From: JANWHF01 sp036276235
Lineage (GTDB): Bacteria > Planctomycetota > Phycisphaerae > Tepidisphaerales > Tepidisphaeraceae
Assembly (NCBI GenBank): GCA_036276235.1
Contig: DATBDZ010000435.1
Coordinates: 1 to 28,338, forward strand
DNA length: 28,338 bases
Reading direction: 5' to 3'
Program-made: the position numbers and the translations under genes
In this document: piece by piece, positions 8,785-15,040 of the stretch
Layout of the letters: each line of letters starts with the position of its first letter
Position numbering within the stretch: the stretch's first letter is position 1
The notes under the pieces: generated by a model
What the model saw: only the letters and a program-made list of their open reading frames with translations
Databases searched by the model: none
What the model was told of the DNA's origin: nothing

Positions 8785-9143
8785 AAAAGAACAGCAAAGC
8801 CAGACCGACGAGCGTCCGTACCAACGCGGCGGGGCGAGAACTCCTCGCGGCAGTCCGGCAGATGCATCACGCCGTCACTACCGGGGACTACAGCGGGCTT
8901 ACGATTCGTACAGTCGAAATCCTTGAGCCCTCAGAATACGACGCAGCCGCCGTTCGTGCCTTGCGACATCGGCTCGGCACGAGCCAGGCCATATTTGCTC
9001 ACCTCATGGGCGTCTCAACGGAATTGGTACAAGGATGGGAGCAGGGATTGGTTTCACCCCGAGCGATCGCGCGCCGGCTGATGGATCAGATTAAGACAAA
9101 CCCTAAAGAATTTGTTGCTAAAAATGTTCGAAGGGCGGGGTAG
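8781..9143 (+). CDS. higA: HigA-like HTH antitoxin
   Basis: A 120-residue protein whose C-terminal half (about residues 50-105) is an XRE-type helix-turn-helix: VRALRHRLGTSQAIFAHLMG, then VSTELVQGWEQG. In HigA-type antitoxins this domain binds the operator while other parts neutralise the toxin. ATG 8781 overlaps the stop of the toxin gene and is preceded by AAGG. The pair is oriented opposite to both flanking oxidoreductase genes and sits between them, as expected for a mobile module. Confidence 0.85.
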   Translation: MKKNSKARPTSVRTNAAGRELLAAVRQMHHAVTTGDYSGLTIRTVEILEPSEYDAAAVRALRHRLGTSQAIFAHLMGVSTELVQGWEQGLVSPRAIARRLMDQIKTNPKEFVAKNVRRAG

Positions 9144-9228
9144 ATTCGATTGATGTTGACGATCCATCGTAAGCGACGGAAACGGCGGGATCGTGCGCAA
9201 ACCTTGAAGTCGCCAATTTCGCGCGATT

Positions 9229-10215
9229 TTACGCCACAAACTTCCCATTCAAATCATCCGCGATAAACGCGCGAATGACATCTTGCATCGCTGTATCCGT
9301 CGTGAATCCCAGGCGCTGCGCTCGCGCTGAGCGGAATGCGGTTGGCCAGCCGTAGACGATCTTTTCTATGCGCGGGTCAGGCTCGAAGCGCACGCGCTTG
9401 GCGACGCTCGGGCCGGCGACTTCTTCCAATGCCGCCAGCATTTGGCGAATGGTGAGTGTGAACGCGGGGAGTTGCACGGCGCGGCTGAAGCCCCAGTTCG
9501 CGGCAGGAATGGTCTGGGCGTGGATGAACGCCTCGATCACTTTGCGCGGCGAGATCAACGCCATCGCGGTGTCGGGCGGGACGGGGCAGATCACCTCGCG
9601 GCCTTCGAGCGGCTCGCGGATGATTGAGCTGGCGAAGGTCGACGCCGCCTTGTTGGGGCGGCCGGGGCGCACGACGACGGTCGGCAGCCGCAGCGCGCGG
9701 CCATCGACAAATCCGCGGCGGCTGTAGTCGCTGATGAGCATCTCGCAGATCGCCTTCTGCGTGCCATACGAAGTTTGCGGCGTCAGCGCGAGCCCATCTT
9801 CAATGACCGGCGGCATCTCGCCGCCGTATACGGCCGCCGAGCTGGCGAACAAAAAGCTCGCCCCTTTGGCAACCTTGCGGCAGATGTCGAGCATCGATCG
9901 CGTCGTGTCGAGATTGACGCGCATTCCCAATTCAAAATCTTCTTCCGCGCCGAGACTCACGACCGCCGCCAGATGAAAGACGGCGCGCGTTTGTGGGGAG
10001 ATGATTCGAGAGATAATGGCGGGATCGCACACGTCTGCTTCGACGCGCTCGATGCGCGGATCATCCGGCAATCCCGCCAGCGACAGATCGCAGGCGATCA
10101 CTTTGGTGATGGGCTGCGGTTTGCCGGCCGAGTCGATGATGGTTCCCCGTTGTAGAAGTTGATGGATGAGCCGCTTCCCCAGGAATCCGCCGGCTCCGGT
10201 AACTGTCACATGCAT
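9229..10215 (-). CDS. denD: D-erythronate dehydrogenase-like extended SDR (DenD)
   Basis: 328 residues from ATG 10215, which has GGAGG five bases upstream; longer in-frame starts lack such a site. The N-terminal NAD motif TGAGGFLG covers residues 6-13. The catalytic triad candidates are Ser125/126 (SSAAVYGG), Tyr150 and Lys154 (SYGTQK). The segment RLPTVVVRPGRPNKAAS followed by FASSIIREPL is characteristic of the DenD branch of the NAD-dependent epimerase/dehydratase family. DenD oxidises D-erythronate at C2 in four-carbon acid-sugar catabolism; other members of this branch are annotated only as epimerases, so the substrate is probable and not certain. No OtnK, OtnC or OtnI partner is in the window. 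Confidence 0.8.
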   Translation of the reverse strand: MHVTVTGAGGFLGKRLIHQLLQRGTIIDSAGKPQPITKVIACDLSLAGLPDDPRIERVEADVCDPAIISRIISPQTRAVFHLAAVVSLGAEEDFELGMRVNLDTTRSMLDICRKVAKGASFLFASSAAVYGGEMPPVIEDGLALTPQTSYGTQKAICEMLISDYSRRGFVDGRALRLPTVVVRPGRPNKAASTFASSIIREPLEGREVICPVPPDTAMALISPRKVIEAFIHAQTIPAANWGFSRAVQLPAFTLTIRQMLAALEEVAGPSVAKRVRFEPDPRIEKIVYGWPTAFRSARAQRLGFTTDTAMQDVIRAFIADDLNGKFVA

Positions 10216-10369
10216 GAGCGCCTCCGCTGGGGTGGGAATGTAATGTAGGGGGGAAACCGACGCCACCTTACGCTTGAGTGCATGCCATTCGAGTGGGCGA
10301 GTTTTTTCATTTGGATAAATCGTCATGCGGATGTCCACAAGTATTCGGCGCAACCTCGAAGCACGAAAA

Positions 10370-10388
10370 CGGCGGGCACTGCCCGCCG
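10370..10388. repeat. perfect GC hairpin CGGCGGGC-ACT-GCCCGCCG
   Basis: An 8-bp perfect stem with a three-base loop, flanked by AAAA on the left and CATTTTC on the right. It could terminate weakly in either direction. No gene ends next to it, so a small dispersed repeat is as likely. Confidence 0.6.
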
Positions 10389-10436
10389 CATTTTCACAAC
10401 GGGTGCTCGAAAGCTCCGGCCCAATCGCACAGTCCG

Positions 10437-10470
10437 GCCAGATGCTTCGGAGTACCTCAGCATGACGGTT
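10437..10470 (-). repeat. 34-bp dispersed repeat, copy 1
   Basis: The reverse complement of this 34-base stretch is identical to 28304-28337 near the window end. It contains GGAGTACC (10449-10456). Two perfect copies 18 kb apart in opposite orientation, both intergenic, mark a dispersed element. Confidence 0.85.
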
Positions 10471-10510
10471 CCCTTGAACTCCGAATCGGATTTGTGGACC
10501 GCGACTCGAG

Positions 10511-10599
10511 GAGGGCTGGGGTGGGGGCCGGGCGTCGGCGGGCGCTCATTGCTCGAATGGCCCCCACCCTAACCCTCCCCCGGAGTACCGGAGGAGGGA
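10511..10599. repeat. foldback element with GGAGTACC core
   Basis: GGGTGGGGGCC (10519-10529) is the perfect inverse of 10559-10569. The right side continues as CTAACCCTCCCCCGGAGTACC followed by GGAGGAGGG. The right arm resembles the arms of the element at 13781-13888, so these are two copies of one family. Confidence 0.7.
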
Positions 10600-10687
10600 A
10601 CAAGCGCCATCGGCGACACAGCGGAAGATGAGCGCGATGCGCGATGTCCACCTCTGTCACCCCCGCGACGGGCCGCGCGTAACACAC

Positions 10688-10693
10688 TATGAT
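10688..10693 (+). promoter_or_regulatory. -10-like TATGAT before the SRAP gene
   Basis: TATGAT (five of six to TATAAT) ends six bases before ATG 10700, and there is no Shine-Dalgarno site. A leaderless transcript is suggested. The -35 region is not obvious. Confidence 0.35.
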
Positions 10694-10699
10694 TCACTT

Positions 10700-11395
10700 A
10701 TGTGCGGCCGCTACACCATCCGAACTTCCTTGCAAAAGATCATCGAGGCGATGTCGCCGGTCTTGGCGAAGCTTGATCCCATTCTGTTTGAATCGCGCTA
10801 CAACGTCGCGCCTTCACAAGATGTGCCGGCGATGCGCGCTGCCGAAAGTGGCCGCGAATTGGTGATGCTGCATTGGGGTTTGGTGCCGCGCTGGGCGGAT
10901 GATCCGGCGATCGGGAATCGCATGATCAATGCGCGCGCTGAAACCGCGGATACCAAGCCGGCGTTCCGCGATGCTTTCAAACGGCGGCGATGTTTGCTGG
11001 TTGCCGACGGGTTTTACGAATGGAAGGCCGAGCTGGACGGCAAGCAGCCTTATTTCATTCATATGCGCGACGATGCGCCGTTCGCCATCGCGGGGCTTTG
11101 GGAGAAATGGAAGCATGATGATCAATCGCTTGAATCGTGCACGCTGCTGACGACTTCGCCCAATGAGATCGTGAAGCCAATCCATGATCGGATGCCTGCC
11201 ATCCTCGCGAAGGCGGATTACGACGCGTGGCTCGATCCAAAGACCGATCCGGACACAATCAAGATACTGCTGAAGCCGTTTGCCGCCGAGGCGATGGACG
11301 CGCGGCCGGTGGATCGAAGCGTGAATAACCCCAAAGCCAAAGGCCCGTTTGACCAGCGGAAAGATGTGCAACCGGAGACGTTTTGGCGCATCTAG
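10700..11395 (+). CDS. SRAP-family abasic-site processing protein (YedK/HMCES-like)
   Basis: 231 residues, normal for the SOS response-associated peptidase (SRAP) family. ATG 10700 is fixed by the invariant MCGRYTI: after Met removal, Cys2 becomes the N-terminal residue that forms a thiazolidine crosslink with abasic sites in single-stranded DNA. Other family landmarks are RYNVAPSQ, the substrate-site Asn in MINARAET, ADGFYEWK with the conserved Glu, and HDRMPAIL with the conserved His. It is a cytosolic DNA-damage protein that shields abasic sites. It stands alone here; the upstream in-frame extension is repeat sequence and is rejected. Confidence 0.93.
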   Translation: MCGRYTIRTSLQKIIEAMSPVLAKLDPILFESRYNVAPSQDVPAMRAAESGRELVMLHWGLVPRWADDPAIGNRMINARAETADTKPAFRDAFKRRRCLLVADGFYEWKAELDGKQPYFIHMRDDAPFAIAGLWEKWKHDDQSLESCTLLTTSPNEIVKPIHDRMPAILAKADYDAWLDPKTDPDTIKILLKPFAAEAMDARPVDRSVNNPKAKGPFDQRKDVQPETFWRI

Positions 11396-11470
11396 TTGGT
11401 AGGTGGGCTTGATCCCACGCGACTTTCTGGAATTCTTGTGATCGTTGATGAGATTGAATGCTGTGGTCAG

Positions 11471-11552
11471 GGTGCCACAGGTCGCGGTACTCCGAGACCT
11501 GTGCTTTTCGCACGGGAGGCACAGGTCTGCGAGTACGCCGACCTGTGGCACC
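11471..11552. repeat. 82-bp foldback with four CACAGGTC units
   Basis: GGTGCCACAGGTC (11471-11483) is the perfect inverse of 11540-11552. An inner pair, AGACCTGTGC (11495-11504) and GCACAGGTCT (11519-11528), is also perfect. The 8-mer CACAGGTC therefore appears four times in alternating orientation. GGTACTCC is at 11486-11493. No transposase is associated. Confidence 0.8.
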
Positions 11553-11573
11553 CGATTTGGCGCTGACCGATGT

Positions 11574-11601
11574 TTGTCGATCATTGGACGCGTCGTACAA
11601 T
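11574..11601 (+). promoter_or_regulatory. candidate promoter for the 11644-24740 cluster
   Basis: TTGTCG (11574-11579), a 16-base spacer and TACAAT (11596-11601) would start transcription near 11608, about 36 bases before ATG 11644, leaving room for the GGGAGG Shine-Dalgarno. The match is four of six plus five of six. Confidence 0.4.
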
Positions 11602-11643
11602 AGAACAATCGTGCAAGGCATTGCCTGATTTAGGGAGGCCTCG

Positions 11644-13614
11644 ATGAGCCGGCTGGATCAACACATTCGCGTGGTGCAGGGCAAGATGGCGCTGGATACT
11701 TTTCTGCGCGCGCTGGCGTGGTCGCTGATCGTGCTCTGCTGCGCGATCGGCCTGAGCCACATCGTGCAGCGTGCGATTGCGCATTATCTGCCGCACACGG
11801 CGGGGTGGTATTGGGGCGCGACTGCGATGGCGGTCGCCTTCCCGATGGTTTACGCGATTCTGCGCCGCCCGACAGCGCACGAAGCCGCCGTCGCGATTGA
11901 TGATCGTCTTTCCCTCAAGGAAAAGTTCAGCACCGCTTTGTATATCCGGGCGAACAAAGATCCCTTCTCCGGCGCGGCCCTGCGCGATGCCGAGCGCACC
12001 GCCGACAAGGTGAGCCTGGCCAAGCGCTTCCCGATTGAGATTCCGCGGGCGAGCCTGGGATCATTGGGGGCGGCGTTGGCGCTGCTGCCGATCTTCGCGT
12101 GGATGCCGGAGCTTGATCTCTTCGGCGCGGAAAAAACCCGCCAGGTGCAGGCCAAGAAGCAGGAAGCCACCGTGGCGGCGGCGCAGCGCGATGTGAAGCG
12201 CGCGATCGCCGCCATCGAGGCGGCTTCGAAGGAAGTCAACTCCGACGAGCAGATCAAGCTGGCGGCAAAGGAATTGCCGGAGATGTTCAAGAAAGCGGGA
12301 AACGATCCGACCCGCGTCGCCAAGCGGGCGCAGGAAACGCTCAAAGAGATCGAATCGATCAAGCAGAAGATCGACGAGAACCACAAGTTCGCGACTGCGA
12401 AAAACGAGATCAACAATTTCAAGAACATGTCAGCTCCGACGCCGGATGAAACCGGACCGGTCGCCGATGCTCATCGCCAGATTGCCGAGGGCAAGCTGCA
12501 GGATGCCGTGGATAGCCTGAAGAAGGCTGTCGATAACTTCGACAAAATGGACAAGCAGCAGCAGGAGAAAGCCGCCGACCAGATGCAGAAACTTGCTCAG
12601 CAGATTCAGCAGCAGGCAAATGATCCAAAGGTTCAGCAGCAGATGCAGCAGCAGCTTCAACAGGCGGGCGTGAGCCAGCAGCAGGCGCAGCAGATGCAGC
12701 AGCTCATGCAGCAAGCCGCCAACGGAAATCAGCAGGCGCAACAGCAGCTCCAGAACATGGCCAACCAGGCGGCGCAGCAAGCCAATCAGCAGCAGGGCGG
12801 ATCAACTCAACAACAGCTGCAACGCGCGCAGCAAATTCAGCAGGCCGTCGCCCAGGCGCAGCAAGCCGCCAACGCGCAGGCCAATGCCCAGGCGATGCAG
12901 CAGGCGGCACAACAACTCGCGCAGGCGATGAAGCAGGGTGCCGGACAATCGCAAACGCAAGGCGGCAGCAAACAGGGCGGCCAAGGCCAGCAACAACAGA
13001 TGGCGCAAGCCGCCGGCGCAATGCAGCAACAGTTGCAGCAACTCCAGGCGCAGGCGAACGGCGCCGCCGGTATCGCGGCGGGCCAGCAAGGCGGCGCCGC
13101 CGGGCAGGGTGGTCAGCAGGGCGGACAAGCTGGCCAGCAGGGGATGGCCAACGCCGGACAGGGACAGCAGGGCCAAAACGGGCAAGGCCCGGGACAAAAC
13201 GGACAAGGGCAGGGACAGGGCCAGGGACAGAACGGGGCAGGGCAGGGGCCGGGACAAGGGCAACAAGGCCAGGGTGAATGGGCACAGGGAGATCCTCGGA
13301 ACCAAGGCGCCGGCAGCGGCGGCCCCGGCGTCTCCGCCGGCGGCAAACGCCCCAATCCCACCGAGGCCCCGTTCGGCACCAAAACCGAACTCTCCCAATC
13401 CCAAACCAACGACAAAGGAAGAATCCTCGCCAGCAGCTTCGTAAAGGCTCCCGCCGAACGAGGTACTTCCAACATGAGCCTTAGCCAGGTCGCCGAATCA
13501 GAAATCAAGGACGCGACCGACGAAGTGCAGCAAGACCGAATCCCGCGCAGCTCATGGAACGCGGTCAAAGGATACTTCGACACCCTCAAAAAGACCGATC
13601 AGCCTTCGAAGTAG
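11644..13614 (+). CDS. membrane protein with long Gln/Gly-rich tail (DUF4175-like architecture)
   Basis: 656 residues with GGGAGG five bases before the ATG. Three hydrophobic segments lie near residues 22-42, 54-73 and 136-153. A charged helical, coiled-coil-like region (about 160-300; VKRAIAAIEAASKE and KEIESIKQKIDE) comes next. From about residue 302 to 560 the chain is dominated by Q, then by G, Q, N and P in irregular repeats such as QQQLQ and GQGQGQ. The last 70 residues become complex again (ILASSFVKAPAERG, RIPRSSWNAVKGYFDTL) and look like a conserved end domain. The layout resembles DUF4175-type membrane proteins that accompany MoxR/BatA clusters, but I cannot confirm the family. It is the first gene of the cluster and presumably sits in the inner membrane with the tail on one face. 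The Q-rich tail may assemble or bind partners; that is inference. Confidence 0.8.
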   Translation: MSRLDQHIRVVQGKMALDTFLRALAWSLIVLCCAIGLSHIVQRAIAHYLPHTAGWYWGATAMAVAFPMVYAILRRPTAHEAAVAIDDRLSLKEKFSTALYIRANKDPFSGAALRDAERTADKVSLAKRFPIEIPRASLGSLGAALALLPIFAWMPELDLFGAEKTRQVQAKKQEATVAAAQRDVKRAIAAIEAASKEVNSDEQIKLAAKELPEMFKKAGNDPTRVAKRAQETLKEIESIKQKIDENHKFATAKNEINNFKNMSAPTPDETGPVADAHRQIAEGKLQDAVDSLKKAVDNFDKMDKQQQEKAADQMQKLAQQIQQQANDPKVQQQMQQQLQQAGVSQQQAQQMQQLMQQAANGNQQAQQQLQNMANQAAQQANQQQGGSTQQQLQRAQQIQQAVAQAQQAANAQANAQAMQQAAQQLAQAMKQGAGQSQTQGGSKQGGQGQQQQMAQAAGAMQQQLQQLQAQANGAAGIAAGQQGGAAGQGGQQGGQAGQQGMANAGQGQQGQNGQGPGQNGQGQGQGQGQNGAGQGPGQGQQGQGEWAQGDPRNQGAGSGGPGVSAGGKRPNPTEAPFGTKTELSQSQTNDKGRILASSFVKAPAERGTSNMSLSQVAESEIKDATDEVQQDRIPRSSWNAVKGYFDTLKKTDQPSK

Positions 13615-13643
13615 CAAGTCCATTCGAACCTGATTCGCCACCG

Positions 13644-14825
13644 ATGAACACCGATAGACTTGCTCTGCTCAACTTCGCAAGATTAGCGGTATTTCGTAGG
13701 GTGCGCTTTAGCGCACGCGGTTCGAGCGTCGAGCAGGTTCCGCGTGCGCTAAAGGGCACCAAGCGCAGGCCGAGCGATTGTTCCCTCCCTCGGTACTCCG
13801 GGGGAGGGCTAGGGAGGGGGTTCGCGAGCGGCGCGTGTTCTACACAACCACCTCCCCAGCCCTCCCCCGGAGTACCGGGGGAGGGAGAAAAGTTTGCCCG
13901 CCGGCAAGCCAGCTTATGGGCGAATGTCATTATCCTGCTATCGATTGGCCTTTCGCTCGTCGGCTGCGGCGATCCGCGGCAGCCGCAGGCGATCTGGTGT
14001 GAAACCGGTACCGGGCCTTCCCAGGTCGTCTATCCGCGGGCCATCTCCTACTCCCCCAAAGACGATTCGTTCTTTCTGATCGACCGCATGGCCCGCGTTC
14101 AGCATCTGGATCACAGCGGCAAATTCATCGCCGAGTGGCGGATGCCCGAATGGCAGATCGGTAAGCCGGTCGGCGTTTCCGTCGGGCCGGATGGCAACAT
14201 CTACGTCCCCGATACCCACTACCATCGCATCGTCGTCTATTCGCACGATGGCAAATTATTGCGGAAATGGGGAAGCGAAGGAACGCAGCCGGGGCAATTC
14301 ATTTATCCCACCGATATCGCCTGGGATTCCAAAGGGCATCTGTTCGTCAGCGAATATGGCGACAACGATCGCATCCAGGTTTTCGATGCCTCGGTCGATC
14401 CGCCGCGCTTTCTCTATAAGTTCGGCAGCTTCGGCAACGCCCCCGGCCAGTTCTCGCGGCCACAGTCGATGCTGATCGATCACGATCTGGTTTACATCAC
14501 CGATTCCTGCAATCATCGCCTGGTGGTCTTCAAGGCCGACGGCACCTTCGTCCGAAACATGGGCGGCGTCGGCTCCGGGCCGGGCGAATATCGCTTCCCC
14601 TACGGCCTCGATGAAGATCGCGACGGGCATCTGGTCGTCTGCGAGTTCGGCAACAATCGCCTGCAACTGATAGACAAGGAAACCGGCAAAGGCCTGAAAA
14701 TCTGGGGCGGCGCCGGCCGCGAGCCCGGGCAGCTTGCCTATCCCTGGGGCGTAGCCGTCGATAAGCAAAACCGCGTGGTCGCGGTCGATGCCGGAAATAA
14801 TCGGTTGCAGGTGTTTGAGTTCTGA
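13644..14825 (+). CDS. NHL-repeat beta-propeller lipoprotein (start uncertain)
   Basis: The reliable part begins at a lipoprotein signal: hydrophobic VIILLSIGLSLVGC with the lipobox Cys encoded at 13965-13967. About 285 residues of NHL repeats follow, with recurring units such as GKPVGVSVGPDGNIYVPD, PTDIAWDSKGHLFVSEYGDNDRI and PWGVAVDKQNRVVAVD, forming roughly a six-bladed propeller. Such proteins serve as protein- or ligand-binding scaffolds at the envelope. Cys is residue 108 if the ATG at 13644 is used. That would place two foldback repeats (13700-13760 and 13781-13888) inside the coding sequence, with no Shine-Dalgarno site. No in-frame ATG, GTG or TTG lies between the repeats and the lipobox; only ATT or CTG codons do. 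The true start is therefore unresolved. Confidence 0.75.
   Translation: MNTDRLALLNFARLAVFRRVRFSARGSSVEQVPRALKGTKRRPSDCSLPRYSGGGLGRGFASGACSTQPPPQPSPGVPGEGEKFARRQASLWANVIILLSIGLSLVGCGDPRQPQAIWCETGTGPSQVVYPRAISYSPKDDSFFLIDRMARVQHLDHSGKFIAEWRMPEWQIGKPVGVSVGPDGNIYVPDTHYHRIVVYSHDGKLLRKWGSEGTQPGQFIYPTDIAWDSKGHLFVSEYGDNDRIQVFDASVDPPRFLYKFGSFGNAPGQFSRPQSMLIDHDLVYITDSCNHRLVVFKADGTFVRNMGGVGSGPGEYRFPYGLDEDRDGHLVVCEFGNNRLQLIDKETGKGLKIWGGAGREPGQLAYPWGVAVDKQNRVVAVDAGNNRLQVFEF
13700..13760. repeat. 61-bp foldback (arms 20 of 21 identical)
   Basis: GGTGCGCTTTAGC... (13700-13720) and its inverse at 13740-13760 differ at one position and enclose a 19-base loop. The element lies just after the stop of the Q-rich gene. 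No terminator U-tract follows. Confidence 0.75.
13781..13888. repeat. 108-bp foldback with GGTACTCC/GGAGTACC in both arms
   Basis: The left arm (from CCCTCCCTCGGTACTCC, running on into GGGGGAGGGCTAGGG) and the right arm (CCTCCCCAGCCCTCC..., with GGAGTACC at 13869-13876) are near-perfect inverses around a loop of about 25 bases. It is related to 10511-10599. It stays open in the frame of the NHL lipoprotein. Confidence 0.8.
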
Positions 14826-14832
14826 TGGGTTA

Positions 14833-15025
14833 TTTGTCATTGGTCATTTGTCAATTGTCATTGGTTAATGGCCGTCGATCAGGTTGCAACCCGGACTTCC
14901 TGCTGATGACAGATAGTTAACAACGAACCACTGATGACAAATGACCTATGACCAATGACAATCGACCAGCGACAATTGACTAATGACCAATGACAAATGA
15001 CAAATGACAATTGACCAATGACAAT
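14833..15025. repeat. inverted heptad arrays (TGACAAA-type)
   Basis: Thirteen consecutive 7-bp units with consensus TGACMAA/T run without phase shift from 14935 to 15025 (for example TGACAAA 14935, TGACCTA 14942, TGACCAA 14949). Five units in inverse orientation (TTTGTCA, TTGGTCA, TTTGTCA, ATTGTCA, TTGGTTA) occupy 14833-14867. The two arrays can fold back across a 67-base centre. They fill the gap between the lipoprotein stop and the next gene. Confidence 0.9.
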
Positions 15026-15040
15026 TGGTTGCAGCGCTGC

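Larger units (their letters stand above)
10216..10699. other. repeat-filled intergenic region
   Basis: This 484-base gap between denD and the SRAP gene has no convincing gene. It holds three separate repeat elements (10370-10388, 10437-10470, 10511-10599) and the -10-like site at 10688. Frames through it read the repeats as low-complexity peptide such as PTLTLPRSTGGG. Confidence 0.7.

Noticed and set aside
10628..10699. Longer N-terminus for the SRAP protein
   Set aside because: The family needs Cys as residue 2, which fixes the start at 10700; the upstream stretch is repeat-rich intergenic DNA.
14935..15025. CRISPR array
   Set aside because: The units are seven bases with no spacers, and no cas gene is present.
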